Below, one piece after another: positions 16,633 through 25,105 of a DNA stretch of 33,451 nucleotides. Source of the DNA: Rickettsiaceae bacterium. GTDB taxonomy: Bacteria > Pseudomonadota > Alphaproteobacteria > Rickettsiales > Rickettsiaceae. The position numbers and the translations under genes are program-made. The stretch is from contig JALZUG010000065.1 of assembly GCA_023301685.1 (NCBI GenBank), positions 1 through 33,451 on the forward strand. Direction: 5' to 3'. Under the pieces are notes generated by a model. The model was not told the origin of the DNA. It ran no database searches and saw only the letters and a list, made by a program, of their open reading frames with translations. Each line of letters begins with the position of its first letter. Positions within the stretch are counted from its first letter, which is position 1.

Positions 16633-17534
16633 AAGAATCAGAGACATTGAAAAGACCAGATTGGATTAGAGTTAAAGCTCCTATATCAAAAGAGTACCAG
16701 GGAACAAAAAAACTCATTGATGATTTAAAGCTCAATACAGTATGTGAAGAGGCTGCGTGTCCTAATATCGGAGAATGTTGGGAAAAGAAACACGCGACGG
16801 TTATGATCCTTGGATCAGTGTGTACAAGAGCGTGTGCTTTTTGTAATGTTAAGACAGGTCTTCCAGATTTGCTTGACCCACATGAGCCTGAAAGATTGGC
16901 AATTGGAGTTGGTAAGCTTGGACTAGAACATGTGGTTATTACTTCAGTTGATCGAGATGATTTACCTGACGGTGGAGCAGAACATTTTGCTAATTGCATA
17001 AAAGCTATAAGAAATACTGCACCAAATACTACAATAGAGATTCTTACTCCAGATTTTTTAAAAAAAGATGGTGCATTAGAAATCGTTGTAGAAGCAAAAC
17101 CTGATGTATTTAATCACAATATTGAAACTGTTCCATCACTCTATAAAACAATTAGACCTGGAGCTAGATATTTTCATTCTCTCAATTTATTACATAATGT
17201 AAAAAAACTTGATCCGACAATATTTACAAAATCTGGTATTATGGTTGGCCTTGGTGAGACTAATGAAGAAGTAGTACAAGTTATGGACGACTTTAGAGCA
17301 GCAGATGTTGATTTTATGACAATTGGTCAATATCTACAGCCAACAAAAAAACATGCTGTTATTGATAGATATGTAACTCCTGAAGAGTTTAAATATTTAG
17401 AAAGAGTAGCTCGGACTAAGGGTTTTTTGATGGTTTCATCGTCACCTCTTACTCGCTCTTCATATCATGCTGGTGATGATTTTCGCAAAATGCAGCAAGC
17501 AAGACGCAAACAACTTTCAAATAATACTAATTAA
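16629..17534 (+). CDS. lipA: Lipoyl synthase
   Basis: This 301-residue radical SAM enzyme inserts two sulfurs into octanoyl groups on pyruvate dehydrogenase and related complexes. The auxiliary iron-sulfur cluster uses Cys39, Cys44 and Cys50 ([12 protein letters not shown]). The radical SAM cluster uses Cys65, Cys69 and Cys72 (CTRACAFC). A C-terminal RSSYHA motif supplies the serine ligand of the auxiliary cluster. All key residues are present. It overlaps recF by four bases, and ratA begins two bases after its stop. Confidence 0.97.
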   Translation: MKESETLKRPDWIRVKAPISKEYQGTKKLIDDLKLNTVCEEAACPNIGECWEKKHATVMILGSVCTRACAFCNVKTGLPDLLDPHEPERLAIGVGKLGLEHVVITSVDRDDLPDGGAEHFANCIKAIRNTAPNTTIEILTPDFLKKDGALEIVVEAKPDVFNHNIETVPSLYKTIRPGARYFHSLNLLHNVKKLDPTIFTKSGIMVGLGETNEEVVQVMDDFRAADVDFMTIGQYLQPTKKHAVIDRYVTPEEFKYLERVARTKGFLMVSSSPLTRSSYHAGDDFRKMQQARRKQLSNNTN

Positions 17535-17535
17535 T

Positions 17536-17979
17536 ATGCATTCATTTCAGGAAACAAGAGTAATGCCGTATAAGGCTAGCCTTATTAGTGAAATTATAAT
17601 GGATATAGAAAAATACCCAGAATTTCTTCCTTGGTGCAAAAAAGCTAGAATAATTGAAAAAAATGATGACTTTTTAACTGCTGAGTTGTTTGTTGAGTTT
17701 AAAGGTTTTACAGAAAGCTATGTTTCGAAGGTGATTACAAGCTCAGAAAATAATAGCTATTGTATAGAAGTAGTTGCAATTTCCGGACCTTTTAAACTTT
17801 TGAAGAACATTTGGACTATAAAACAGCTAGATAATGGGGCAAAAGTGGATTTTTCTATTGATTTTGCTTTCAAATCAAGGATACTAGATATGATTATAGG
17901 TATGGTTTTTTCTATTGCGACGGAAAAAATGATTGGAGCATTTGAAGACAGGGCGGATGAATTATCCAAAATAGTGTGA
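17536..17979 (+). CDS. ratA: RatA/COQ10-family START-domain protein
   Basis: The protein is 147 residues from ATG at 17536 (MHSFQETRVMPYKA). An upstream in-frame start at 17467 lies inside lipA and is rejected. The helix-grip START fold is suggested by YPEFLPWCKKARI near the N-terminus, ISGPFKLLKNIWTI in the middle, and a long C-terminal amphipathic helix (ATEKMIGAFEDRADEL). Homologues are COQ10, which binds ubiquinone, and E. coli RatA, reported to block ribosome subunit joining. Placement straight after lipA is common in alphaproteobacteria and favours the ubiquinone-related role, consistent with the bc1 complex in this window. Confidence 0.88.
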   Translation: MHSFQETRVMPYKASLISEIIMDIEKYPEFLPWCKKARIIEKNDDFLTAELFVEFKGFTESYVSKVITSSENNSYCIEVVAISGPFKLLKNIWTIKQLDNGAKVDFSIDFAFKSRILDMIIGMVFSIATEKMIGAFEDRADELSKIV

Positions 17980-18116
17980 TTTTGTAGCCAAACTACCTAT
18001 AAAAAATCACGGTCTAGCATTATTTTATTATATGAAGTAAATAAGGTGATGATAAGATCGAGATTGTTAAATCAGTTAACACCAGTAATTATAGTAAATT
18101 AATAAGGAGATTATAA

Positions 18117-18389
18117 ATGAACAAAGGAAATTTTGTATCATACATAGCAGATAAGCATAATTGTACAAAAGCGGAAGCTGAAAGAGTTGTGGATATGTTC
18201 ACAAGCTCAGTTATTGGCGCGCTGGGCGAAGGCAATGATGTATCATTGGTAGGTTTTGGTAGCTATAGCGTTAGCGAAGTTGCTTCTAGACCTGGACGTA
18301 ACCCTAGAACTGGTGACCCAATTCAAATTAAAGCTTATAAGCAGCCAAGATTTAAAGTTGGCCAAAAGCTAAAAGATGCGTGTAACTAA
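18117..18389 (+). CDS. hup: HU-family DNA-binding protein
   Basis: This 90-residue histone-like protein bends and compacts DNA. The HU pattern is clear: N-terminal helices with the KAEAERVVDMF segment, then VSLVGFGSYSVSE, and the DNA-intercalating arm RPGRNPRTGDPIQI (around residues 59-72), ending FKVGQKLKDA. A strong ribosome binding site (aaggaga) lies 6 bases before ATG. It is monocistronic, with its own promoter region (17980-18116) and a strong terminator right after it. Confidence 0.95.
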   Translation: MNKGNFVSYIADKHNCTKAEAERVVDMFTSSVIGALGEGNDVSLVGFGSYSVSEVASRPGRNPRTGDPIQIKAYKQPRFKVGQKLKDACN

Positions 18390-18408
18390 AATTTAATAGT
18401 TATAAAAG

Positions 18409-18449
18409 AAAAAAGCTCCGCAAGTTTATAAACTTACGGAGCTTTTTTT
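18409..18449 (+). terminator. Rho-independent terminator of the HU gene
   Basis: The stem arms are aaaaaagctccg (18409-18420) and cggagctttttt (18437-18448), enclosing a second palindrome aagtttataaactt (18422-18435) after one mismatch. A seven-T run ends the structure. The IS6-like element begins two bases later. Confidence 0.93.
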
Positions 18450-18450
18450 A

Positions 18451-19299
18451 GGTGCCGTCAAGTTAATAACAGAGACTAGAGGGTGGTTGAAAAGATTGAG
18501 CAATTGTATAATCTCAATATATTAAGTTATATTTGAATGATATGCATCTAGAGCAAGCCCCTAAATACCATATTTCCAGTATCAGTAAAGCCATGGCAGT
18601 ATGGAGATATCGTAGATTCAATGATAGTTATCGAGATATAGCAGAAGAGTTAGCTTACCGAAGAATAGTTGTTAGTCACGAAACTATATACTCATGGTGT
18701 ATTAAGTTTGCTTCGTATTTCAAAAATGTGATAAGAAAACGAGAGAGTGAACCAAAAGATAGGTGGCATTTAGATGAGATGACAATCAAAATAAATGGAG
18801 AATATTATGTTTTATGGCGAGCTGTTGATGCTGATGGTCATGAATTAGATATATTCTTACAAAAACATCGAATAAAAAGTCTGCTATACGTTTTTTAACG
18901 CGATTATTTGGTTGTTATCCTAGCCCAAAAACTATTATTACAGATAAGCTCAAGAGCTATATCAAACCAATGCGTCAAATGTATCCTGAGACAGAACATC
19001 GTTCTTATAAAGGGCTAAATAAACGAACTGAGAATACTCATCAACCAACTCGCCACAAGGAAAAATCATTGATAAAATTCAAATCTCCTAGTGGAATTCA
19101 AAAAACATTATCATTAATGGGAAAAGTTAGAAATATATTTGCAATCAACGTTGGAAAATACACCAAAAATGCCCCAGTAAAAGATTAGCATTTGATCAAG
19201 CTAAAACAATTTGGAATGAAGCCTATCAAAGACTTCTTTCTACCTAAATTTCAAGATTATTCTATCTTTCTACTCTGGTTTCATTAACTTGACAGCGGC
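18451..19299 (+). mobile_element. IS6-family insertion sequence, inactive
   Basis: The element is about 849 bases, normal for IS6. The left end (ggtgccgtcaagttaat, 18451-18467) and the complement of the right end (19283-19299) share tcaagttaat plus scattered outer matches, so these are imperfect terminal repeats. The transposase inside is broken by two frameshifts. No clear 8-base target duplication is seen. On the left it abuts the HU terminator; on the right it abuts the tail of an Rpn-type gene, whose front part is missing. This points to insertion followed by deletion, or to a recombination joint. Confidence 0.85.
18542..19247 (+). pseudogene. IS6-family transposase with two frameshifts
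   Basis: The first part (18542-18898; the open frame also has a TTG at 18533) runs to WHLDEMTIKINGEYYVLWRA, which holds the first catalytic Asp. Around 18865-18875 one base is missing. The next frame reads KKSAIRFLTRLFGCYPSPKT and TDKLKSY (second Asp), then ENTHQPTRHKEKSLIKFKS (catalytic Glu), up to about 19170. A second shift near 19170-19190 moves to the frame ending AFDQAKTIWNEAYQRLLST with stop at 19245-19247. Once joined, the length and DDE order are normal for IS6, so it was once functional. It cannot be made in one piece now. Confidence 0.85.
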
Positions 19300-19301
19300 C
19301 T

Positions 19302-19493
19302 GATAGCTATATCGAAGAAGGTATTGTTGAAGGAATTACTATTGGTAAAGCCAAAGGACGTTCTGAAGGAGCAACTTCAAAAGCAGAAGAAATCGCTACT
19401 AGAATGTTCGAACAGAATTTAGATTCTAAACATATTTCTTCTGTCACAGGACTTTCTGAAGATGAACTTCTAAAAATAAAAAACAAGCTATAG
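19302..19493 (+). pseudogene. C-terminal remnant of an Rpn/PD-(D/E)XK transposase-like nuclease
   Basis: An open stretch of 63 codons without a start encodes SYIEEGIVEGITIGKAKG, then SEGATSKAEEIATRMFEQNL, and ends GLSEDELLKIKNKL. The EGxxxGxxxGKxEG repeats followed by a short helical ending are the usual tail of Rpn-type (recombination-promoting nuclease) genes, which are abundant in Rickettsiales. The catalytic N-terminal domain is gone and the IS6-like element sits exactly where it should be. The next 281 bases (19494-19774) hold no gene I can support. Confidence 0.7.
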
Positions 19494-19774
19494 ATATATT
19501 CTGTAGTTCTAGTATCAGTCTAGCGCTATGAGTAAGAAGTTTTCTCAAACTCTCAATTCACTTCCTGAGTTAAACCACTCTGATTTAGAGTTTTGTAAAA
19601 AGAGACACAACTGTTTTATATAAAAATACAACATAAAATTTTTGTTAATAAAAGTAAATCTTTCTTGGCTGAAATTTATATTTATAGTATCATTCTGAAG
19701 ATTTGTTTTATGCTAAGAGCAAGAATCATTAATAAACTTGATATGAATAGTTATATAGTTAAAGTAGGTGTTTT

Positions 19775-20095
19775 ATGAGGAAAACCATCAGTATTACTGC
19801 CGATATAGCAACTGAGTTAAATATATTAGCAGAAAACCCCTCTATTAAAAATAATTCCAACGCTATCAAAAAAACTATCTTCTTTCAAGAAATCCAAAAT
19901 TCTGAGGATATTCGAATTATATTGGGTAACTATTTAACATTTAATGCTATTATTTTAGCTATAAGACTTCTTGCTCAGTCTAATTCATTACTTACATTAG
20001 ACTTGAGTGCTAATAACTTAGGAGAACATGGGCCAGCAGTAGCTGAAGCTCCTGCTCAGTCTAATTTATTACAGGAATTATACTTGACGATTTAA
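19775..20095 (+). CDS. Leucine-rich-repeat protein, N-terminal part (frameshifted gene)
   Basis: This is the first 106 codons of a leucine-rich-repeat gene. ATG at 19775 follows AGGTG by six bases. About 65 residues without a clear domain precede the repeats. The repeats are of the ribonuclease-inhibitor type, about 28 residues each: SNSLLTLDLSANNLGEHGPA, then SNLLQELYL. At about 20085-20093 a single extra base breaks the frame and gives a stop at 20095. The reading continues in the next frame from NNLGEHGPALAKALAQ. LRR proteins in intracellular bacteria often bind host proteins, but no targeting signal is visible here. Confidence 0.75.
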   Translation: MRKTISITADIATELNILAENPSIKNNSNAIKKTIFFQEIQNSEDIRIILGNYLTFNAIILAIRLLAQSNSLLTLDLSANNLGEHGPAVAEAPAQSNLLQELYLTI

Positions 20096-20120
20096 TAACT
20101 TAGGTGAACATGGGCCAGCA

Positions 20121-20702
20121 TTGGCTAAAGCTCTTGCTCAGTCTAATTCATTACATACATTAGACATGAATGAAAATAACTTAGGAGAACATGGGCCAGC
20201 AGTAGCTGAAGCTCTTGCCCAGTCTAATTCATTGGTATATACTAATCTAGGAGTTAAAAAAGAGTTGCAAACTAAGATCAATATTCTTACACAAGCTAAT
20301 AAAGACAATTTATTGGTATTATCTGCAACTTTACTAGAAATTCATAACATTAGTCCAGATAATGAAAGTGCCAATCAAAAGATGTTTGACATCAGATTAA
20401 CAGTTGAAGAATGGGAATTATTAAAACATTGCGATTTTTCTATTTTTTCTGACAGTCTTTCACCAGGTGACATATCTAGACTGCCCAAACTAGTTAAAAA
20501 ATATTTCGTAAAGTATGCGTTTCCGATAATGGGTGTATGCAAAAGCCTTGACGTAAATGATACAACCTCTAAAGCATTTTTTATTGGAGATTTATTACCA
20601 GAAGTACTTGAGTTAGTTAATTCTTTTACTTCACCAGTGGATTATATGCCAGAAGAACAAGCTAGTATTGATATTTTAGGCGATGCAGCACCATCAAGTT
20701 AG
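20121..20702 (+). CDS. Leucine-rich-repeat protein, C-terminal part (frameshifted gene)
   Basis: This is the continuation of the gene at 19775 in another frame; repeat sequence is readable from about 20091, before the nominal start. It has two more repeats (LHTLDMNENNLGEHGPAVAE and the next), then about 135 residues with no recognisable domain. The segment LTVEEWELLKHCDF and the region to LLPEVLELVNSF look helical. No ribosome binding site supports the ATG at 20121, so this is probably the downstream half of a pseudogene. A one-base correction near 20090 restores one protein of about 308 residues. The next 264 bases (20703-20966) show nothing clear beyond a weak hairpin near 20722-20740. Confidence 0.72.
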   Translation: MAKALAQSNSLHTLDMNENNLGEHGPAVAEALAQSNSLVYTNLGVKKELQTKINILTQANKDNLLVLSATLLEIHNISPDNESANQKMFDIRLTVEEWELLKHCDFSIFSDSLSPGDISRLPKLVKKYFVKYAFPIMGVCKSLDVNDTTSKAFFIGDLLPEVLELVNSFTSPVDYMPEEQASIDILGDAAPSS

Positions 20703-20966
20703 TGTTCTGAAAATGAAAAGCAATAATAATCTTATTGTTTAGACAAAAATAATGGCTCTAGTACAAATAGCTACAATAAGAAATGAGCTCCGGATTATAA
20801 TATCAAAACTTCTTTTTATGTTTGGAAAAATAACTGAAGTAATGTTTGGACTAAAGTTCTAGCACAGTAAATAACCGATATATTGTTAGGCTAATATAGA
20901 ATATATTGAAAAGTAGTGAGATGTACTGCCTCCTAAGACAAATAAATGCCAAATTCGAGTTCATTT

Positions 20967-21392
20967 TTAAGAAGAATTGCTATTATAATATTTTTTTTGC
21001 CAGTTTTGGCTTTTCGTAGCTTGCTTATTTAGATTTGTTTCGTGAGGAAGATAAATTCTAAAAGCTCGCTTGCCACTTGAATTTTCTGCAGAAACTATAT
21101 TTTGATTTATCAATGCTGATTTTGGAAAAGAAAAATATCCATTGATTGAGCTAATAATTACAAAATCAAATTCGTCATTAATATCATATGGTGCAATAGG
21201 TCCATCTTTTGTACGCTTCCACAAAGTAACAAATTGACCTGCTTTTGTAGGAGTAGTTTTGGCTTGCCTAAATTTTATCTTTTTACCATTTAACAAAAAG
21301 TCGCAGGCTTTATATTCTTTGCTTTCATTATCTAAAACTATATCTAGTGGCTCACCTATATTATATATAAAATCGGGAAGTTTGTGGTTCAT
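20967..21392 (-). CDS. mepB: MepB-like protein
   Basis: This 141-residue protein matches the MepB family known from staphylococci and other Firmicutes. Characteristic stretches are YKACDFLLNGKKIKFRQAKT, TKAGQFVTLWKR, DGPIAPYD, DFVIIS, FSFPKSALI, GKRAFRIYLP and a lysine/glutamine-rich tail ending NWQKKY. The biochemical function is not known; in Staphylococcus aureus the gene lies in the mepRAB multidrug operon. No MATE pump or MarR regulator is beside it here, so drug export cannot be inferred. It sits among transposon remnants, which is consistent with lateral acquisition. No clear ribosome binding site is seen. Confidence 0.82.
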   Translation of the reverse strand: MNHKLPDFIYNIGEPLDIVLDNESKEYKACDFLLNGKKIKFRQAKTTPTKAGQFVTLWKRTKDGPIAPYDINDEFDFVIISSINGYFSFPKSALINQNIVSAENSSGKRAFRIYLPHETNLNKQATKSQNWQKKYYNSNSS

Positions 21393-21514
21393 AGTTGATT
21401 TATTTGTATTATATGAAGTATTTTTATTTAAATAATACGAGTAGAAATACTTTACTAGATAAAATTTTATTTTTTGCTATTTAAAAAAGTTTTTTATTAT
21501 CTTTAAAGTTATCA

Positions 21515-21757
21515 TTATCCTTCTGCAATGCAGGTATGATCTCCTAGCGCATACATAACTACTTGATCATTTCCATCTATAGGCGGTTGTAGAGATAGTC
21601 CAAGTCCAAGAGATGAGCTGGTAAAAGCATGAGTCGGTGCTTCTGTAGAACATGGGCCCGAAATGACATTTCCAAAATGTTTTTCTGAAAGAGTTAAATC
21701 AGTGTGTTTAGTTAGAGCTTCTTTTTCCTTACTTTGCGATTTTGCCATCTCTACCAA
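21515..21757 (-). CDS. Small hypothetical protein
   Basis: The open frame is 80 codons from TTG at 21757; ATG at 21748 gives 77 residues (MAKSQSKEKEALTKHTDLTL) and is the better start. No domain is recognised. The protein is hydrophilic at first, with glycine/serine/leucine-rich SSSLGLGLSLQPP in the middle and two cysteines. No membrane helix or signal peptide is seen, and the ribosome binding site is weak. It may be a fragment of a longer gene or a chance ORF. Confidence 0.4.
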   Translation of the reverse strand: MVEMAKSQSKEKEALTKHTDLTLSEKHFGNVISGPCSTEAPTHAFTSSSLGLGLSLQPPIDGNDQVVMYALGDHTCIAEG

Positions 21758-21842
21758 TTGGTCAAAGGTTTAATATCTATATAATATACTCTATACAGAA
21801 ATTAACAAAAAAGTAAAGATAGGATTGTTTGTTTTTGTTAGC

Positions 21843-21879
21843 TATAGACGCAGGAGAATTTGTTCTCCCCGCGTCTATA
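21843..21879 (-). terminator. Strong hairpin after sodB, possible terminator
   Basis: The outer arms are tatagacgc (21843-21851) and gcgtctata (21871-21879), with an inner ggagaa/ttctcc pairing after a small mismatch. It starts 10 bases beyond the sodB stop on the minus strand. The stem is strong, but no T-run follows on that strand, so its termination strength is uncertain. Confidence 0.6.
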
Positions 21880-21888
21880 TAAAATTTA

Positions 21889-22527
21889 TTATTGCATAGC
21901 CCTGTGCATATGCATTGAAGCAAAGTCCCAGTTTATCATGTGATCTAAAAAGACCGAAACATAGTCAGGTCTTTTATTGCGGAAATCTATATAATAAGCA
22001 TGCTCCCATACATCACATGCAATTAGAGGAGACATTCCATCAGTAAGTGGAGTTTCTGCATTTGCGGTTTTAACTATTTGAAGTTTGTTGTTTTCATCTA
22101 GAACAAGCCAAGCCCAACCGCTACCAAACTGCGTTAAGGCAGCTTGCTTAAATTGCTTTGCAAATTCATCATAAGAACCAAAATCCTCATTAATTTTATC
22201 AAGCATATCATCACTAGGAGCTCCACCAGCACCAGGTTTGATTGAGTGCCAAAAGAAAGAATGGTTCCAAATTTGTGCTGCATTATTAAAGATAGCGTTA
22301 TTAGTATTATGAGATGTTTTGATGACTTGCTCAAGATCAAGTCCAATCATTTCTTTATTATCTTCAAGTAAATTATTTAGATTAGCTACATAAGCATTAT
22401 GATGCAAGCCATGATGATAATCAAAAGTTTCAGGAGAAAAATGTGGTTCAAATGCATCTTTCTCATATGGTAGTTCTGGTAGTTTAAATGGATATTCATC
22501 TTGGTTAGAATGATCGCAATAAGTCAT
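21889..22527 (-). CDS. sodB: Superoxide dismutase, iron type
   Basis: This 212-residue enzyme converts superoxide to hydrogen peroxide and oxygen. Metal ligands are His38 (YHHGLHH), His89 (WNHSFFWHS), Asp172 and His176 (CDVWEHAYY). FGSGWAWLV and the FFWHS context fit the Fe/Mn-SOD family, iron type by resemblance to E. coli SodB. It has about 10 extra residues at the N-terminus ([10 protein letters not shown]), supported by the ideal ribosome binding site aggagaa just before ATG at 22527. No signal peptide is seen, so it is cytoplasmic. It is 31 bases after nagZ on the same strand. Confidence 0.95.
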   Translation of the reverse strand: MTYCDHSNQDEYPFKLPELPYEKDAFEPHFSPETFDYHHGLHHNAYVANLNNLLEDNKEMIGLDLEQVIKTSHNTNNAIFNNAAQIWNHSFFWHSIKPGAGGAPSDDMLDKINEDFGSYDEFAKQFKQAALTQFGSGWAWLVLDENNKLQIVKTANAETPLTDGMSPLIACDVWEHAYYIDFRNKRPDYVSVFLDHMINWDFASMHMHRAMQ

Positions 22528-22558
22528 TTTGATTCTCCTAAAATTTATATTATTTAGT

Positions 22559-23641
22559 TTATAGTTCTCTGCAAACAGCTTGCATTTCTTCTAAGTCACC
22601 GCTGCAATGCAATACAATATCACATCCAGCATCTAGTGTCATTCTAGTAACTTTAGCAAGACTTTCAAGAAATACCGGTTTTATTTCAAGTAATTTATTT
22701 TCACATTGTTCGATAATGATAGGGCTTCCTATTTCATGAGTATCAAAGCCAAATGTTTTTTCAAGCTGCTCTGCATATTGTTCTTTCCACTCTTTATTTT
22801 GAGCAGCTAGATTTAAAACTCTTTTTAAAATTGTGTTTTTTGTTCCAATAGCACCATGAAGCGCATACATGCAAATATCATCGGATACTAATGTACCTTT
22901 AAAACCAATATTATCTCTAATATATTTTATGGCTTTTGGCGAAGTTGTTGCAGTATTATCCGGATCTAATGCTTCATATATAATATGAGCAGTCATGCCC
23001 CAAACTTCCTCATCTGCAAGTTCTCTAAAAATAGCAAAGTCTGTTTCTTCAAGTGCTTCTAGAGAATCGTCTACTATAGGAAGCTCGAAATGACTATCAA
23101 CTTTTGCTCTGCCATGCCCTGGGATATGCTTTAGGAATGGTATTCCTCCAGCATGAGTTATTCCTGTGATTGCAGTTCTGCACAGATCTATTACTTGCTC
23201 AGGAGTTTCTCCAAAGCTTCTATCTCCTATAACATCACTGGCTTCTGTAAATCTTAAATCACATACTGGCGCGCATGGTGAATCAATGCCAAGTTCTTTT
23301 AGTTCAGACATCAATTCAATATAGTTCGCTTTTAGCTCATGTTTTGCTTGTATTTTGCTAGATTGATAATTTATTGCAAAATGCTCAGCGCTTGGAAATA
23401 AAGCTTTAGACACTGGCGGTTTTATCCTTGCAACTCTGCCACCTTCTTGATCTATAAAAATAGGTGCTTGTTTATGTGGATACAATGCTTTAAGTTCAGC
23501 AGTTAAGTCTTTTACTTGCTGTTTAGTTTCGATGTTGCGAGCAAAGAGAATAAATCCTATGGCTTCGTTTTCTTTGAACAAATTTACTTCATCATCTGTT
23601 AAATTTGTTCCCGATATTCCAAAAATTACTGGCTTAACCAT
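22559..23641 (-). CDS. nagZ: Beta-N-acetylhexosaminidase (NagZ)
   Basis: This 360-residue glycoside hydrolase family 3 enzyme removes GlcNAc from anhydro-muropeptides during peptidoglycan recycling. Motifs: [14 protein letters not shown] (residues 63-76), [14 protein letters not shown] with the His/Asp acid-base pair (171-184), and VSDDICM with nucleophile Asp254. The length matches NagZ. No signal peptide is seen, which fits a cytoplasmic recycling role. It follows dnaB by 17 bases on the same strand. Together with the VanX-like and M23 genes it suggests an actively turned-over cell wall. Confidence 0.92.
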   Translation of the reverse strand: MVKPVIFGISGTNLTDDEVNLFKENEAIGFILFARNIETKQQVKDLTAELKALYPHKQAPIFIDQEGGRVARIKPPVSKALFPSAEHFAINYQSSKIQAKHELKANYIELMSELKELGIDSPCAPVCDLRFTEASDVIGDRSFGETPEQVIDLCRTAITGITHAGGIPFLKHIPGHGRAKVDSHFELPIVDDSLEALEETDFAIFRELADEEVWGMTAHIIYEALDPDNTATTSPKAIKYIRDNIGFKGTLVSDDICMYALHGAIGTKNTILKRVLNLAAQNKEWKEQYAEQLEKTFGFDTHEIGSPIIIEQCENKLLEIKPVFLESLAKVTRMTLDAGCDIVLHCSGDLEEMQAVCREL

Positions 23642-23658
23642 AGCTTTGCCTCCTTATG

Positions 23659-25101
23659 TTATGTTTGGGTATGCATCTTTTCAAGGTTACTGATACTTGA
23701 AAATTTATCAACATAAAATAATTGAACGTTACCAACAGACCCATTACGATGTTTTGCAACCAGAACTTCGGCAATATTATGCGCTTTATCAAGTTTTTGT
23801 TGCCACTCAGTATATTTCGGATCTCCAGGAGCTGGTTCTTTTCTTTTAAGATAATACTCTTCTCTATACAAGAACATGACCACATCGGCATCTTGTTCAA
23901 TAGAACCTGACTCTCTAAGATCTGATAGAATAGGGCGCTTGTCTTCTCTTTGCTCAACTGCTCGAGAAAGCTGTGCTAGAGCAATTACAGGGATATTTAG
24001 CTCTTTTGCAATGGCCTTGAGTCCTTGAGTTATTTCTGTAACTTCTAGTACTCTATTATCACTATTTGAAGAACCCCGCATTAGTTGAAGATAATCTACA
24101 AAGATAATTCCTAAATTATGTTTTCTTTTTAGCTTTCTAGCTCTAGCTCTTACTGCTGAGATTGTAAGTGCAGGAGTATCATCAATAAAAAATGGCATTT
24201 CTGCAAGTTCTGAGGCTGCTTTGCGAAGATCATTGTAGTGCTCTTCATTTACTTTACCACTTCTAAGATTAGAAGAGTCAATTCGTGCCATCATTGATAG
24301 TAAGCGACTAGCAAGCTGCTCTGATGACATTTCAAGTGAGAAGAAACCTACAGATGGTTGCTTTTCTCCATCTTTTGCTTTTGCAGCTAGGGCTTTGCAG
24401 GCGTTAAATGCAAAATTAATTGCAAATGCAGTCTTACCCATTGAAGGACGGCCTGCAATGATAACTAGATCAGAATTTTGAAAGCCTGACAGTTTATTAT
24501 CTAAATCCATAAGACCAGTAGAGATACCAGTAACATGGTCAGAGTTTTTCATTGCTCTATTAATACTATCTAATGACTCGGCAACGGGATCTCGCATGGC
24601 AACAAAACTTTTATCATTTAGACCTTCGCTAGCTAAGTGATACATCTTGTTTTCAGCTGTTTCTAATTGTTCAGTTGAGCTTTGCTCTAAAGTTGATTCG
24701 TATGCATCATTAACAATTTCTTCGCCAATCTGAATAAGGCTTCTTTTTATTGCTAAATCATAGATGATTTTTCCATAATCCTTTGGATTAATAACAACCA
24801 TTGCTAGTGTAGTGAGTTTTATAAGATATTCATCGCCATTAGCTTCTTGATATAAGGGTTCTTTATCAAGCATTGATCTAACTGTTATGGGAGTTGCACT
24901 TAGGCCTTTTTCATTTAAAATTTCAATAGCATTATATATTTTTTGGTGCAGCGCTTCGTAAAAATGTTCTGGTTTTAGAAATTCGCTAACTTGTTCAATT
25001 AGATTGCTATTAATCAGTATAGCTCCAAGCAGCATTTGTTCTGCATTAAAATTTGCTGGTACCTTTCTTTGTAAATCATCTTCTGTTAGAGTCTTAGACA
25101 T
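23659..25101 (-). CDS. dnaB: Replicative DNA helicase DnaB
   Basis: The 480-residue hexameric helicase unwinds DNA at the replication fork. The N-terminal primase-interacting domain begins at PANFNAEQMLLGAIL. The RecA-like domain has Walker A AGRPSMGKTAFA, Walker B IIFVDYLQLM, an ALAQLSR sensor region and the DLRESGSIEQDADVV segment. No intein interrupts it. The start is placed at ATG 25101, four bases after the trxB stop and with GAGG upstream. A longer frame from TTG at 25137 would overlap trxB and lacks support. Confidence 0.96.
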   Translation of the reverse strand: MSKTLTEDDLQRKVPANFNAEQMLLGAILINSNLIEQVSEFLKPEHFYEALHQKIYNAIEILNEKGLSATPITVRSMLDKEPLYQEANGDEYLIKLTTLAMVVINPKDYGKIIYDLAIKRSLIQIGEEIVNDAYESTLEQSSTEQLETAENKMYHLASEGLNDKSFVAMRDPVAESLDSINRAMKNSDHVTGISTGLMDLDNKLSGFQNSDLVIIAGRPSMGKTAFAINFAFNACKALAAKAKDGEKQPSVGFFSLEMSSEQLASRLLSMMARIDSSNLRSGKVNEEHYNDLRKAASELAEMPFFIDDTPALTISAVRARARKLKRKHNLGIIFVDYLQLMRGSSNSDNRVLEVTEITQGLKAIAKELNIPVIALAQLSRAVEQREDKRPILSDLRESGSIEQDADVVMFLYREEYYLKRKEPAPGDPKYTEWQQKLDKAHNIAEVLVAKHRNGSVGNVQLFYVDKFSSISNLEKMHTQT

Positions 25102-25105
25102 GAAA

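Noticed and set aside
17467-17535. Longer N-terminus for the RatA/COQ10 protein starting inside lipA
   Set aside because: It overlaps the conserved end of lipA and has no family similarity; ATG at 17536 starts the typical domain.
19528-19623. 31-codon ORF starting MSKKFSQTLNSL
   Set aside because: It is too short, has no ribosome binding site or recognisable family, and lies in decayed DNA.
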